From: Akkermansiaceae bacterium
GTDB taxonomy: Bacteria; Verrucomicrobiota; Verrucomicrobiia; Verrucomicrobiales; Akkermansiaceae
DNA length: 64,000 bases
Assembly (NCBI GenBank): GCA_017798145.1
Contig: CP059069.1
Span: 3,829,226 to 3,893,225 of the forward strand
Direction of reading: 5' to 3'
Of this stretch, positions 9,493 to 21,733 are shown piece by piece. The translations under genes and the position numbers were made by a program. The notes beneath the pieces were generated by a model. It ran no database searches. It had not been told where the DNA came from and saw only the letters and a list, made by a program, of their open reading frames with translations. The first letter of the stretch is position 1; the number at the start of each line of letters is the position of its first letter.

Positions 9493-10983
9493 ATGAATTT
9501 CTACCTGATCGCGCGCATCCTCGGCCTGCTGCTCACGCTGGAGGCCGTTGCTATGATCGCCTGCGGTTTTTTCGCGAAGTTCGATGTCGTGGCTGGCGAT
9601 GCGGAGGCGGCATCCATGCTGTTCCTCTCCGCCGCCATCACCGGCGGCATCGGCCTGCTGGCGATCATCCCGGGCATCACGAAAACCCGGCACGACACCA
9701 TCCCCAAGCGGGAGGCGATCGTGATCGTCGGGCTGGGATGGATCCTGTGCAGCGTTCTCGGTGGGCTGCCTTACCTACTATGCCCGCCGTATCTCAGCCC
9801 GGCCGGGGCGTTCTTCGAGTCGGCCTCCGGCTTCACCACCACCGGCTCCTCGGTGATGACCGTCATCGAGGAATGGCCGCGCGGCATCCTTCTGTGGCGA
9901 GCCACCACACAGCTGCTCGGTGGGATCGGCATCCTTGTCCTCTTCGTCGCCCTGCTCTCCTACATCGGGGTATCGTCGAAATCACTTTTCCACAACGAGT
10001 CCTCCTTCCGCAGCGGCGATCTGGGCCTCGCCCGCATCCAGGACACCGCAACCCTATTGCTCCGCATCTACATGGGCCTTGTGCTTGCCTGCCTCGTCGG
10101 GCTGCGCGCGATGGGGCTGTCCTGGTACAACGCCACCTGCCATGCCTTCACCACCATTTCCACCGGCGGCCTCAGCCCCCACACCGCCAGCATAGGCTAT
10201 TACGCGGAATGGGGGAACTCATGGCTCATCGAGCTGTGGCTGATCGTTTTCATGGCCTTGGGCAGCCTGAATTTCCTGCTCTTCATCGTGGTGCTGCGCA
10301 ACAACTGGAAGCGTGTCATACGCGAGGAGGATGCCCGCTGGTTTCTGGGGATCTGCATCCTCGTTGCCACGCTCATCGCCGCTGGCCGCTGCTACAACGA
10401 CGGCATCCACCCTCTCACAAGCATCCGGGAGGCGGCGTTCATCGTGGTCAGCATCGCCTCGACCACGGGCTTCGGCACGGCGGACTACGACCAGTGGCCG
10501 ACATGGGCGAAAGTGCTCATCGCCTGCCTGATGCTTGTCGGCGGATGCGCCGGCTCCACGGCGGGCGGCTTCAAGGTGGGGCGGCTCATCGTGTTCGCGA
10601 AGTCCGCGCGCAACGAGATCATCAAGACCTTCCGTCCCAGCCAGGTGTTCCGCATCGTGGTGAACGGAAACACCATCGACGATTCCGCCCGCGCCCGCAT
10701 CATGTTTTTCATCACCCTGTACCTGATGATCTGCATCGCCGCGACCGCTGTCGTCGGCTTCCTGGAGGCCGGCACGGGGATCAGCCTGGAAAGCTGCGCG
10801 GGAGCCGTGCTGGCCACCATCTCCAGCATAGGCCCCGGCTTCGGTGCGGTGGGGCCGTCCATGAACTTCGCGGATCTGCGCGAGCCGACCAAGGTTTTCC
10901 TCGGCTGGGTGATGATCCTGGGGCGCCTTGAGCTGTTCGCGCTCCTCGTCCTTTTCGTCCCCCAGCTGTGGAGGAAATACTGA
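9493..10983 (+). CDS. trkH: Trk potassium uptake channel subunit TrkH
   Basis: This is a 496-aa polytopic membrane protein. K+-filter-like glycines typical of TrkH/KtrB pore loops are visible: ASGFTTTGSSVM (loop 1), TISTGGLSPH (loop 2), STTGFGTADYDQWP (loop 3) and ISSIGPGFGAVGP (loop 4). The GGCAGSTAGGFKVGR stretch is also characteristic. It forms the inner-membrane K+ channel gated by TrkA, encoded immediately upstream. The start is 1 bp after the trkA stop. An acyltransferase gene follows after 22 bp. Confidence 0.95.
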   Translation: MNFYLIARILGLLLTLEAVAMIACGFFAKFDVVAGDAEAASMLFLSAAITGGIGLLAIIPGITKTRHDTIPKREAIVIVGLGWILCSVLGGLPYLLCPPYLSPAGAFFESASGFTTTGSSVMTVIEEWPRGILLWRATTQLLGGIGILVLFVALLSYIGVSSKSLFHNESSFRSGDLGLARIQDTATLLLRIYMGLVLACLVGLRAMGLSWYNATCHAFTTISTGGLSPHTASIGYYAEWGNSWLIELWLIVFMALGSLNFLLFIVVLRNNWKRVIREEDARWFLGICILVATLIAAGRCYNDGIHPLTSIREAAFIVVSIASTTGFGTADYDQWPTWAKVLIACLMLVGGCAGSTAGGFKVGRLIVFAKSARNEIIKTFRPSQVFRIVVNGNTIDDSARARIMFFITLYLMICIAATAVVGFLEAGTGISLESCAGAVLATISSIGPGFGAVGPSMNFADLREPTKVFLGWVMILGRLELFALLVLFVPQLWRKY

Positions 10984-11005
10984 GCGTTTCCCCGCAAGAT
11001 CTGAA

Positions 11006-12124
11006 ATGGACTACCGGGATATCAGGCACTTCACCCGCTTCAATGCTTTGCGCTTCCTGGCGGCGTCCCTCGTGCTGGTGCACCATGCGGAGTCGCTGCG
11101 GGTGCAGGCCGGGCTCTTCAATCTCAAAGGCCTAGGCCTGTTCCAGAACGGCTCTACGGCCGTGAGCTTTTTCTTCGTCCTCAGCGGCTTCCTGATCACC
11201 TACCTGCTGCTCAAGGAGGAGCGCCAGACGGGCACCGTCCACATAGGCCGCTTTTACCTGAAGCGGGTGTACCGCATCTGGCCGCTGTATTTCCTCATGG
11301 TCTTCGTCGGGGTGTTCCTCCAGCCGTGGGCGATCGAAATGCTGGGACTTGGGTACCGGCTCCCCTACACGTGGGGGGAAACGTGGCACCACTTCCTGTT
11401 TTTCTTTCCGGGCCTGGTGACATTTTTCCATGGTCCGCACCTCCTGCAGCCACTGTGGTCGATCGGGGTGGAGGAGGTTTTCTATCTCATTTGGGCGCCG
11501 CTTTTCCTGTGGTTCGGGAAGCGGCTGATGGCCATGTTCCTTACGGTCATCGCCGTGAAGCTAGCGCTCATTTCCGCAGACGGGCTGTTGGGATTCCCGC
11601 CTGTCATCGGCTATCTGGTCCGCATCCTGGAGTTCCAGAGCATGGCTGCCGGAGCCATTGCGGCGCATCTGCTTTTCCACCACGGGACGCTGCTGAAAAA
11701 GATCCTGGCCCGTCTCACCATCCTGCCATGGCTGCTTGCCGGCCTGGCGATCCTGCTGTTGGTGAACCCCTTCACGGACGCCGCGCCATGGATTGAGTTC
11801 CGCACCCGCAACGGATTCTTCTCGATGATCGAAAGCACCCTCTTCGCCGCCCTGTTGCTGTGCCTCGCCCTGACCAACAGGAAATCGCGCTGGCTGGACT
11901 CCGGCGCCGCGAATTTCCTGGGGGACATTTCCTACGGGATCTACATGTACCATCTGCTTGTCGTCACCATCGTGATGGAGCTTCTGAAAACGATGAGCAT
12001 CCACCCGCTGATCGACACGCTGGTTTTCTACGCATTGTCCTTCGGCATCACCATCCTGTTGGCCGGGCTTTCGAAGCGTCACTTCGAGGATTACTTCCTG
12101 CGCTTCAAGAAACGGCTGGGGTGA
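11006..12124 (+). CDS. Acyltransferase 3 family (OafA-like) membrane protein
   Basis: This is a 372-aa protein with about ten predicted hydrophobic segments. The family N-terminus is clear: FNALRFLAASLVLVHHAES followed by FFVLSGFLITYLLLKEERQ and GRFYLKRVYRIWPLYFLMV. The conserved catalytic-type histidine (LVHHAE) and the RxxR-containing loop are present, plus WSIGVEEVFYLIWAP. Members O-acylate surface polysaccharides, lipopolysaccharide or peptidoglycan at the inner membrane. The ATG at 11006 follows trkH by 22 bp. It may only share the promoter of trkAH, with no functional tie to K+ uptake. Confidence 0.9.
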   Translation: MDYRDIRHFTRFNALRFLAASLVLVHHAESLRVQAGLFNLKGLGLFQNGSTAVSFFFVLSGFLITYLLLKEERQTGTVHIGRFYLKRVYRIWPLYFLMVFVGVFLQPWAIEMLGLGYRLPYTWGETWHHFLFFFPGLVTFFHGPHLLQPLWSIGVEEVFYLIWAPLFLWFGKRLMAMFLTVIAVKLALISADGLLGFPPVIGYLVRILEFQSMAAGAIAAHLLFHHGTLLKKILARLTILPWLLAGLAILLLVNPFTDAAPWIEFRTRNGFFSMIESTLFAALLLCLALTNRKSRWLDSGAANFLGDISYGIYMYHLLVVTIVMELLKTMSIHPLIDTLVFYALSFGITILLAGLSKRHFEDYFLRFKKRLG

Positions 12125-12128
12125 GCGG

Positions 12129-14666
12129 TCAGTCCTCGTCCGCCTTCTTGGTGGCCGCCTTCTTCGCGGGGCGCGGCGGGAAATCGAAGCCGATCTTGGC
12201 GGTGTCCGCATCAAAGGTCAGGAAGGCATCGAACTTGCGCTTGGTGCGGTTCGAGACGAAGCCGTTGAGCAGGTCGGTCTTGCCTGTGGAAATGAGCTTG
12301 AGCGCCTGATCGTCCGGAATCTCCCGCTGGAGGATGGTTTTTCCGATACGGATCCCGTGCGGATCCTTCTTGGTCACGATGTCGGGCACGTAGTAGGCCT
12401 TGTCGCTGGCGAAGACCTTGTGCTTCTTGCCGTCGGGTGTCTCGGCAGTGCCGATGAGCATCTCTTCGGTGAGATCGGGAGCCTTGTCGTCATCGCCCTC
12501 GAAGAGGAAGGCGGTCTTGAATTTCTCGTCGATCTGGAGGGAGGCATCAAACGGCTTGTTGAACTTCGACTTGAAGCCCTGGAGCGGGCCGACCACGCCA
12601 TTTTTCATGAGGGTGCGCAGCTCGTCCTCGGTGAGCAGGCGGCCGGCGATGTGTTTCTTGATCTTGATCGGCAGTTCCGGATCGCGGGACTCGTAGGTGG
12701 CGTCCGTCTGGCGGAGGACGAGGGTGCCGTGGACGGGATGCTCGACCTCGACGTCGGGGAATTTCTTGTTCTTCGCCTCCTCGGCGAGGCCGTGCGCCTT
12801 GGCAACGATCTCGTTCGTGTAGGCGATGATCTCGCGCATGAAATCGGGTCGCTTGAGCTGGCCGTGTTCCATCTGGCGGAGTTTGTATTCCCAATCGCCG
12901 GTGAGCTTGGGCGAATGGAGACCCTCGATGTCCATTTGCGTGACCAGCTCGATGAGGCGAAGGCCGGATGGGGTGACATGAAGCTCGCGGCCATCGCGCA
13001 GCAGATACTTCTGGGCGATGAGGCCTTCGATGGTCGCCGCACGGGTGGCGGGTGTGCCGAGGCCGCGCTCGGCCATCGCCTCGCGCAGTTCCTCGTCGTT
13101 GACCAGGAGTTTTCCGGCGCCCTCCATCGCGGAGAGGAGGGTGGACTCGGTGAAGCGGGCGGGCGGGCGTGTCTGCTCGTGGATGAGCTCGACGGGATCC
13201 GCCTTGGCTTTTTCACCAGCGCTGATGCCGACCAGGCCGTCCTTTCCGGCGGCGACGCCGGGCTTGCGGCCGTAGACCTCCAGCCAGCCGGGGACGACGA
13301 GCACGCGGCCTTCGGTTTTGAAAACATCCTTCGCGCCTTCCGTGGTGATGGTGGAAAGTCGGGTGGTCTGCTCGAACTCCGCCTGCGGGTAGAAGACCGC
13401 GATGAAACGCTTGACCACCATGTCATAGACCTTCTGCTCCGTCTCCGAGAGCTTGGCGATGGTGCCGGTGGGGATGATCGCGAAGTGATCGGAAACCTTC
13501 GCGGTGTTGAAAATCCGCTTCGACTGGTGGAGGCGTGGTCCCTTGTCGTCTTTTCCGGAAAGGACGGCCTTGGCGTATTTCGCGACGTCGAGGTCGCTGT
13601 TGCCGATTTGCTTGAGCGTGTCCTTTACGTTCTGGACGTAGTCCTCGGGAAGGTAGCGGGAGTCCGTCCGGGGATAGGTGAGCACCTTGTGCTTTTCATA
13701 GAGCGCCTGGGCGATCTGAAGGGTTCCTTTCGCGGAAAACGGGGCTTCGCGCTGGAGGGTTGTGAGATCGTAGAGCTGCGGCGCGATCTGGGTGCTTGAT
13801 TTTTTCTCCTCGGAAATCTCGGCGGATTTCCCCTTGCAGCGATCCGTGATGGCCTGAGCGAGCCCCTGATCCCAGATGCGCTCGGCCTTGCCGTGGGGCT
13901 TGTCCTCCGATTTCCTGAAGCCCGTATCGATCCATTTCCCGAGGTAATCCCCCGCAGCTACATTCATCGTGGCATGGACCTCGAAATACGGCTCCGGCTT
14001 GAATGCCTGGATCTCCCGCTCGCGGGCGGCGAGGATGGCCAGGGTCGGTGTCTGCACGCGGCCTGCGGCGGTGATGTTGAAACCGCCGTGGCGGGAGTTG
14101 AAACAGGTCAGGGCGCGGGTGGCGTTGAGGCCGACGAGCCAATCGGATTCGGAGCGGCACTTCGCGGCATCGGCCAGCGGGCGCATCTGCTCGTCGGAGC
14201 GGAGGTTTGCCCAGGCATCGACGATGGCCCCGGTGGTCATCGACTGCATCCAGAGGCGCTTCATCGGCTTGTCGATCTTCCCGATCTCCATGATGTAGCG
14301 GAAAATCAGCTCGCCTTCCCGGCCGGCGTCGCAGGCATTGACGATGAGATCGACGTCCTTGCGTTTCGCCAGCTTGAGGACTTTTTTCAGCTTCGGCTCG
14401 GATTGCTCGATCGGATCGAGGTCGAAGGCATCGGGGATGGCGGGGAGGACATCGAACTTCCATGGCAGTTTCTTGCCGTTGGGCCCCATGGGCATGCGCA
14501 GCTCGACGAGATGTCCGACGGCGGAGGTGATGATCGCGTTGTCGTTCTCGTAGTGGATATCGCGACCGGAGCCGACCTTGTCGAATTTCCCAAGAGCCTT
14601 GGCCAAGGCCTTGGCGAGGTCGTTCATGACGGACGGTTTTTCAGCGATGATCAGTGTTTTACCCAT
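12129..14666 (-). CDS. topB: DNA topoisomerase III-type (type IA topoisomerase)
   Basis: This is an 845-aa protein. It has an N-terminal TOPRIM domain ([19 protein letters not shown] and [16 protein letters not shown]) and the catalytic tyrosine at Y331 in [13 protein letters not shown]. Other type IA motifs are [20 protein letters not shown] and [17 protein letters not shown]. The last 180 or so residues hold repeats of the basic topoisomerase C-terminal type ([40 protein letters not shown], ending in a lysine-rich tail). It relaxes and decatenates DNA by single-strand passage. The gene converges with the acyltransferase gene (4-bp gap) and lies downstream of dprA, separated by a long hairpin. 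Confidence 0.94.
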   Translation of the reverse strand: MGKTLIIAEKPSVMNDLAKALAKALGKFDKVGSGRDIHYENDNAIITSAVGHLVELRMPMGPNGKKLPWKFDVLPAIPDAFDLDPIEQSEPKLKKVLKLAKRKDVDLIVNACDAGREGELIFRYIMEIGKIDKPMKRLWMQSMTTGAIVDAWANLRSDEQMRPLADAAKCRSESDWLVGLNATRALTCFNSRHGGFNITAAGRVQTPTLAILAAREREIQAFKPEPYFEVHATMNVAAGDYLGKWIDTGFRKSEDKPHGKAERIWDQGLAQAITDRCKGKSAEISEEKKSSTQIAPQLYDLTTLQREAPFSAKGTLQIAQALYEKHKVLTYPRTDSRYLPEDYVQNVKDTLKQIGNSDLDVAKYAKAVLSGKDDKGPRLHQSKRIFNTAKVSDHFAIIPTGTIAKLSETEQKVYDMVVKRFIAVFYPQAEFEQTTRLSTITTEGAKDVFKTEGRVLVVPGWLEVYGRKPGVAAGKDGLVGISAGEKAKADPVELIHEQTRPPARFTESTLLSAMEGAGKLLVNDEELREAMAERGLGTPATRAATIEGLIAQKYLLRDGRELHVTPSGLRLIELVTQMDIEGLHSPKLTGDWEYKLRQMEHGQLKRPDFMREIIAYTNEIVAKAHGLAEEAKNKKFPDVEVEHPVHGTLVLRQTDATYESRDPELPIKIKKHIAGRLLTEDELRTLMKNGVVGPLQGFKSKFNKPFDASLQIDEKFKTAFLFEGDDDKAPDLTEEMLIGTAETPDGKKHKVFASDKAYYVPDIVTKKDPHGIRIGKTILQREIPDDQALKLISTGKTDLLNGFVSNRTKRKFDAFLTFDADTAKIGFDFPPRPAKKAATKKADED

Positions 14667-14763
14667 GGAAGTCGGTTCTTTGGAAAGTCGATTGTCTGGA
14701 GGGGACTAGGCAGGGATTTTCCGGGGATGCAAGGAGGAAGTGGAAATTGGGGGGGCTGGAATT

Positions 14764-14850
14764 TGGAGAAGGACGCCTCCGGCTCCTTTTTATGAAGCCG
14801 AGCGAACCGCTCTCGATTCATTGCTAAGGAGCCGGAGGCGTCCTTCTCCA
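14764..14850. repeat. Long perfect inverted repeat (nested hairpin) between dprA and topB
   Basis: The 25-bp arms at 14764-14788 and 14826-14850 are perfect reverse complements, with a 37-bp loop. Inside the loop ATGAA/TTCAT and GAGCG-AAC-CGCTC pair again, so the whole unit can fold as one stacked hairpin. It lies in the 190-bp gap between dprA (stop 14858) and topB (start 14666), both minus strand. It could terminate dprA transcription, although no T-tract follows. Its length and symmetry are more like a REP-type palindromic element. Confidence 0.8.
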
Positions 14851-14857
14851 TGGGAGG

Positions 14858-15958
14858 CTATCTCCGGATGAACCGGAACCCCGGCAGCGGGCGGACGAGG
14901 CGGCGTAGCTCGAGTTTGAAGAGCGCGGCGGTGACCGCGGATGAGGGCAGGCCGGATGCATGGATCAGGCTGTCCACCGCGTATTCCTCTCCGGGCTGCA
15001 TGGCGTCGAGGACGGCCGCTTCCCCTGGTGGGAGTTCGGGTTGGGCGGGTTCGGATTCCGGGGCTTCGTTCTTGAAGGAAAACGGAAGCTCACCCATGTC
15101 GTCGATGATGTGGGATGCGTCCGCAACCAGCGTCGCGCCGTCGCGGATGAGCTGGTGGCAGCCGGCGGAGGAGGGCTTGTCGATGGGGCCGGGGACGGCG
15201 AAGATGGGCTTGCCGTATTCGGAGGCGAGGTTCGCGGTGATGAGGGAGCCGGACCAGGCGGGGCACTCGGTGACGAGCAGCGCCTGGCACCATGCGGCGA
15301 CGATGCGGTTGCGCATGGGGAAGGTCTGCTTGTCGGGTGCCTTGTGGAGAGGGAACTCGGAAATGACCGCTCCGTTTCCATCGGCGATTTTTTCCGCGAG
15401 GGCGAGGTTTTCCGGCGGATAGAGCCGGGCAAGTCCGGAGCCTACCACCGCGATGGTGCGCCCCTTCGCGGCGAGGGCGGATTCGTGGGCGGCGGTGTCG
15501 ATGCCACGGGCGAGGCCGGAGACGATGGTGAAGCCGGCATGGGCGAGCTGGTAGGTGAGTTTCTTGGTCGCGCCCATTCCGTAGCTGGTGGAGCGGCGGG
15601 AGCCGACGATGCTGATCGCGTGTTTGTCGCGCGGCAGGATTTCCCCCCATACATACAACAGGATCGGGGCGTCGTAGGCCTGGAGCAGGTGCTTTGGGTA
15701 GGAGTTGTCCTCGCGGGTGATGATGGAAATCCCACGCCTTTCAGCCTCGGCGATCTCCGCCGCCGGATCGGCATGATCCTGCCAGCGGGAAATGATTTTC
15801 GCCGTCTCCGGGCCGATCCCATCGACGCGCTGCAATTTCCCTTCCGGGGCGGAAAGGACGCTCTCCGCATCGCCGAAATGCTCAAGCAGGCGGGTGATGC
15901 GCACCGGCCCGAAGGAGGGCAGGAGGTTGAGGGCGAGTATGGCTTCGCGGGGAGACAT
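14858..15958 (-). CDS. dprA: DNA processing protein DprA
   Basis: This is a 366-aa protein. It has an N-terminal helix-hairpin-helix-like region (LNLLPSFGPVRITRLLEHFG, VDGIGPETAKIIS) and then the DprA Rossmann domain: ISIVGSRRSTSYGMGATKKL, GFTIVSGLARGIDTAAHESA, VVGSGLARLYPPENLALAEK, ISEFPLHKAPDKQTFPMRNR and GSLITANLASEYGKPIFAVP. The C-terminal residues 310-366 resemble the winged-helix DprA tail. DprA loads RecA on incoming single-stranded DNA during natural transformation. The ATG at 15958 is chosen because the upstream frame runs into the neighbouring gene. No other competence genes are visible in the window. Confidence 0.95.
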   Translation of the reverse strand: MSPREAILALNLLPSFGPVRITRLLEHFGDAESVLSAPEGKLQRVDGIGPETAKIISRWQDHADPAAEIAEAERRGISIITREDNSYPKHLLQAYDAPILLYVWGEILPRDKHAISIVGSRRSTSYGMGATKKLTYQLAHAGFTIVSGLARGIDTAAHESALAAKGRTIAVVGSGLARLYPPENLALAEKIADGNGAVISEFPLHKAPDKQTFPMRNRIVAAWCQALLVTECPAWSGSLITANLASEYGKPIFAVPGPIDKPSSAGCHQLIRDGATLVADASHIIDDMGELPFSFKNEAPESEPAQPELPPGEAAVLDAMQPGEEYAVDSLIHASGLPSSAVTAALFKLELRRLVRPLPGFRFIRR

Positions 15959-15963
15959 GGAGC

Positions 15964-16839
15964 TCACTTGATCTCCATGCCGCTCTTGGGCCAGAGCCAT
16001 TTGACAACCTTGCCGTCCGTGATGAGCGCCTTGGCCTGGATGGTCTTGACTCCGAAAACGGTCTCCGCCTTGTAGGAGGCGATGCCGGTGCGGTACTCGG
16101 TGCCGTCGATGGTTTCCGGCTCTTCGGAAGCCTGCCAATCGAGCACTTGGTCGAAGGAGAATTCCTTGATCTCGCCGCCCTTGATGCTGGCCTGCATGAC
16201 TGCAAGCACATCAACGGTGCCGGTGGGTGCAGTGGGTGCCGGTTCGGGCGTTGGCTCTGGCGTTGGCTCTGGCACGGGCTCCGGGTTTGGCTCCGGGTTT
16301 GGCTCCGGGTTTGGCTCCGGGTTTGGCTCCGGGTTTGGCTCCGGGTTTGGCTCCGGGTTTGGCTCCGGGTTTGGCTCAGGAGTGACAGGTTGCGCAGGGA
16401 TCACAGGCTCGGCAGGGGGAGTATTGGCGGCAAGCTCCGGCATGGTGGGCTCTGGCATGGCCGCGAGTTGCTCCAGGAGATCGGTCTGGGAAATGGGCAC
16501 GGTGCCTTCGAAGGGGCCGGCCCCCGGGCTGATGACAATGCTCTGGCCGTCCAGGCGCAGCAGGTTCACACGGTTGCCCGCGGTGATCGTCATCTTCAGG
16601 TTCGAGGCCGGATCGGCGATCTCCGCATCCGCTTTGAGGAGAACCTTCTCCGGTAGCCTGTCGGCGGGGAATTTGGAGGGATCGATGCCCGGAGGGGTCG
16701 GCTCGACGATGGACGGCACGCTCCCGAAGGTCCTGCGTTCGGGGCGCTTGCCGGTGATGGACTCGAAGATGTCCGGTTCGAAGGAATAACCAAGTATGCC
16801 AGCGGCTACCAGGCCGAATAGGAAGAGGAAGGTTTTCAT
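15964..16839 (-). CDS. Exported protein of unknown function with Pro-Glu repeat linker
   Basis: This is a 291-aa protein I do not recognise. The N-terminus is a signal peptide or membrane anchor (MKTFLFLFGLVAAGILGYSF). A basic-acidic head and a small beta-like region (residues about 60-115) follow. Next comes a linker near residues 150-200 in which EPNP is repeated eight times and flanked by EPVPEPTPEPTPEPAP; this resembles the rigid periplasm-spanning linkers of TonB-like proteins. The C-terminal 75 residues (KGGEIKEFSFDQVLDWQASE to the end) look globular. The stop is 5 bp before the dprA start, so the two are probably co-transcribed. Confidence 0.75.
   Translation of the reverse strand: MKTFLFLFGLVAAGILGYSFEPDIFESITGKRPERRTFGSVPSIVEPTPPGIDPSKFPADRLPEKVLLKADAEIADPASNLKMTITAGNRVNLLRLDGQSIVISPGAGPFEGTVPISQTDLLEQLAAMPEPTMPELAANTPPAEPVIPAQPVTPEPNPEPNPEPNPEPNPEPNPEPNPEPNPEPNPEPVPEPTPEPTPEPAPTAPTGTVDVLAVMQASIKGGEIKEFSFDQVLDWQASEEPETIDGTEYRTGIASYKAETVFGVKTIQAKALITDGKVVKWLWPKSGMEIK
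16277..16372. repeat. 12-bp tandem repeat, 8 perfect units, coding for EPNP
   Basis: The unit GGCTCCGGGTTT (plus strand) is repeated eight times without a mismatch, from 16277 to 16372, inside the Pro/Glu-linker gene. Diverged units flank it (GGCTCTGGCGTT to the left, GGCTCAGGAG to the right). Because the unit is a multiple of 3, gain or loss of copies changes linker length by four residues without breaking the frame. Confidence 0.97.
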
Positions 16840-16950
16840 CTGTTTGGATACGGGGCTGACCGGGGCATTATTCGCGGAAATTTCGGTGAGCCGCAATCGT
16901 GCCGCATTGGAGATTGAAGCGTGGGAGTGGAATTGGGTAGGTTTTTCTGC

Positions 16951-18069
16951 GTGAAGCGGATTTATGTCGTGGCAGGGGAAATGAGTGGGGATGCGCACGC
17001 GGCAGGTTTGCTACGGGAGCTGAAAGGCATTGCGCCGGGGCTAGAGATTCATGGCGTCGGCGGGCCGCAAATGAGCGAGGTTTCCGGGGGGCTTGTGAGG
17101 GACTGGGTGGAGGATGCCGCGGTGATGGGGGTGGTGGAGGTCCTGAAGCGGTATGGCTGGTTCAAGGAGCGCTTCGCGGAAATGCTCTGTGAGATCAAGG
17201 CGCTCAAGCCGGACACTCTGCTGCTGGTGGATTATCCGGGCTTCAACCTGCGTTTCTCCGCCGCCATCCGGCGCGAGCTTCCGGATACGAAACAGGTCTA
17301 TTACGTCAGCCCGCAGGTCTGGGCATGGAATAAGAAACGCATCCCGAAGATGGTGGAACTCCTCGATGAAATGCTCTGCCTGTTTCCTTTCGAAAAACCC
17401 ATCTTCGAAAACGCCGGGCTGAAAACCACACATGTCGGCCACCCGCTGGTGGACGAGCTTGCGGGGGAGCGCATCGCGGGCGGGCGGCAGGGAAATCTCA
17501 TCGGGCTTTTCCCCGGCAGCCGGGAGCGCGAGATCGCCAAGCTTTTCCCGATGATGATAGCCAGTGCCGCGGCACTGCGCCAGTGGAGGGGTGACCTTGT
17601 TTTTTCCGTCCCGGCAGCCACCCCGAAGCTGGCGGAAACGATGCGCGGCATGATCTCGGAGGCCGGGGCAGGGGAGTGGATCACTCTCACCGCCGGGGGC
17701 AGCCATGCGCTGATGCAGCGCGCGGCCTGCGGGGTCATTGCCAGCGGCACCGCCACGCTGGAGGCGGCGACCTACCAGCTGCCCTACTGCCTGGTATATA
17801 AGATGGCGTGGACGACCTACTGCCTCGGGAAAATGCTGGTTAAGATCAAATACATCGGTCTCGTGAACATCCTTGCGGGCGAGAAGGTGGTGGAGGAATT
17901 CATCCAGGCGGATGCCGCTGCGCCGGAAGTCTCCGCATGGGTGCGCGACATGTTGACGGACGATGCGAAACGTGAAGCCCTCATGGCACGGCTCGGCGAG
18001 ATCAGCGCGAAACTCGGCGAGCCCGGCACCCACCGCCGCGCCGCAGAGCGGGTGGCGGCGTGGCTGTAG
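16951..18069 (+). CDS. lpxB: Lipid-A-disaccharide synthase
   Basis: This is a 372-aa protein from the GTG at 16951 (VKRIYVVAGEMSGDAHAAGL). A GTG at 16921 would add ten residues; neither start has a decisive ribosome-binding site. Glycosyltransferase family 19 signatures are present: GEMSGDAHAAGLLRELK, LKPDTLLLVDYPGFNLRF, YYVSPQVWAWNKKRIPK, THVGHPLVDEL and GLFPGSREREIAKLFP, followed by ASGTATLEAATYQLPYCLVY. LpxB condenses UDP-2,3-diacylglucosamine with lipid X at the inner membrane, implying a lipid A-containing outer membrane. The other lpx genes are not nearby. Confidence 0.95.
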   Translation: MKRIYVVAGEMSGDAHAAGLLRELKGIAPGLEIHGVGGPQMSEVSGGLVRDWVEDAAVMGVVEVLKRYGWFKERFAEMLCEIKALKPDTLLLVDYPGFNLRFSAAIRRELPDTKQVYYVSPQVWAWNKKRIPKMVELLDEMLCLFPFEKPIFENAGLKTTHVGHPLVDELAGERIAGGRQGNLIGLFPGSREREIAKLFPMMIASAAALRQWRGDLVFSVPAATPKLAETMRGMISEAGAGEWITLTAGGSHALMQRAACGVIASGTATLEAATYQLPYCLVYKMAWTTYCLGKMLVKIKYIGLVNILAGEKVVEEFIQADAAAPEVSAWVRDMLTDDAKREALMARLGEISAKLGEPGTHRRAAERVAAWL

Positions 18070-18079
18070 GGGGGGAACC

Positions 18080-18145
18080 GCGATTGGGAGATCGCGGCTG
18101 CAACCGCAAAGCGCTTCGCCATGCAGGGCGCGATTTCCCAATCGC
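18080..18145. repeat. Long hairpin between convergent lpxB and ftsH
   Basis: The 17-bp arms at 18080-18096 and 18129-18145 are complementary with a single mismatch. An inner CTGCA/TGCAG pair (18098-18102 and 18122-18126) extends the fold. The element sits in the 90-bp gap between the lpxB stop (18069) and the ftsH stop (18160), so it may act as a bidirectional terminator. Its nested design resembles the hairpin at 14764-14850, although the sequences differ. Confidence 0.75.
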
Positions 18146-18159
18146 GCTTCCCTTCCCGG

Positions 18160-20529
<2,370 letters not shown>

Positions 20530-20594
20530 GGTCTGCTGCTTGGGGGGCGGATCTCCCGCCGGGTGGGAAAATCTAGTGCCACGCGGGGAAATGT

Positions 20595-21680
20595 CTAGGC
20601 GGGGTTTTTCGGCTGTCCGATGGCACGGATCAGCATCACCACGAGAGCCAATCCCGTTGCGGGAGCCACGAAAACAAGCATGGCGTGCCTGAATCCCGGG
20701 AAGGCCGGATGGCCGGTCGCCCCAAGGATCAGGTAGGCGAGGTACGCCCCATAAAATGCCAGGAAGAAAAACCCGCTCATCCTGCCGATCCGGTAGCCAT
20801 GGAAAAACACCGGCAGCGCTGCAAGCGCGATCGCGATCATGAAGAGCATGTCGAACTCGATCGCCTGCCTAGCCACGGCAATCCCGGCCGGAGCCACGAT
20901 CGAGGAAATGCCAAGCACCGTGACGATATTGAAGATATTGCTGCCCACCACGTTGCCAACCGCAATGTCCCGCTCGCCTTTCAGCGCGGCCACCACCGAT
21001 GTCGCCACCTCCGGCAAAGATGTCCCCACGGAAATGATTGTCAGCCCGATGATCAGCTCGGAGACGCCGAAATGCCTGGCGATGAACACGGCACCGAAAA
21101 CCAGCCTGTCCGATCCCAAGACCAACCCGGCAATCCCGAGCACCACCAGGGCGGTGTTTTTCGCCCACGCCGGGTCCTCCCCCTTTTTCCCATACTCCTC
21201 CTCATACTCGCTGAGCACACCGGCATCCTTTTCTTTCCGTGACTGGCGCAGCAGGAAGCCCACATAGGCCAACGCCATCGCGAAGAGGATGAACCCGTCG
21301 ATCCGCGAGATCGTCCCGTCGAAGCTCAGCCCGAAGAGCAGCAGCGACAGGAAAATCATCACAGGCACATCAAAGCGGATCAGCTGCGCGTGAACCACCA
21401 GCGGGATGATGAGCGCGGAGATGCCAAGGATGACAAGGATGTTGAAGATATTGCTGCCCACCACGTTTCCCACCGCCAGATCCGCCTGCCCCCTGAAGGC
21501 GGACATCACGGAGACCGCCAGCTCCGGCGCGCTCGTCCCGAAGGCCACCACCGTCAGCCCCACGACCAGCGGTGAGATCCCCAGCGCGGAGGCGATGTTG
21601 GCCGCGCCTTTCACCAGCCAGTCGGCAGCGAAGACAAGGAGCACCAGCCCGACGATGAGGTATGTTATGGCAAGTATCAT
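20595..21680 (-). CDS. Calcium/sodium antiporter (CaCA family), copy 2
   Basis: This is a 361-aa protein. The ATG at 21680 ([20 protein letters not shown]) is chosen; the frame extends 54 bp upstream but would add a non-hydrophobic tail. Both alpha-repeats are intact: [20 protein letters not shown] with [12 protein letters not shown], and [20 protein letters not shown] with [12 protein letters not shown]. Ten or so hydrophobic segments are present. It exchanges Ca2+ (or K+) for Na+ across the inner membrane (YrbG/MaX1-type). It lies 53 bp downstream of a close paralogue on the same strand. Confidence 0.93.
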   Translation of the reverse strand: MILAITYLIVGLVLLVFAADWLVKGAANIASALGISPLVVGLTVVAFGTSAPELAVSVMSAFRGQADLAVGNVVGSNIFNILVILGISALIIPLVVHAQLIRFDVPVMIFLSLLLFGLSFDGTISRIDGFILFAMALAYVGFLLRQSRKEKDAGVLSEYEEEYGKKGEDPAWAKNTALVVLGIAGLVLGSDRLVFGAVFIARHFGVSELIIGLTIISVGTSLPEVATSVVAALKGERDIAVGNVVGSNIFNIVTVLGISSIVAPAGIAVARQAIEFDMLFMIAIALAALPVFFHGYRIGRMSGFFFLAFYGAYLAYLILGATGHPAFPGFRHAMLVFVAPATGLALVVMLIRAIGQPKNPA

Positions 21681-21733
21681 GCGGCGGGATACTTGGCGGG
21701 CAGGGGCAAACCCGCAAGCCCCAACCTCAGCCA

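Noticed and set aside
12357-13799. 480-aa open frame antisense to topB
   Set aside because: Shadow frame of a gene with complete type IA topoisomerase motifs.
16277-16372. Regular repeats considered as a CRISPR array
   Set aside because: Units are 12 bp with no spacers and are translated as EPNP repeats within a gene; no cas genes nearby.
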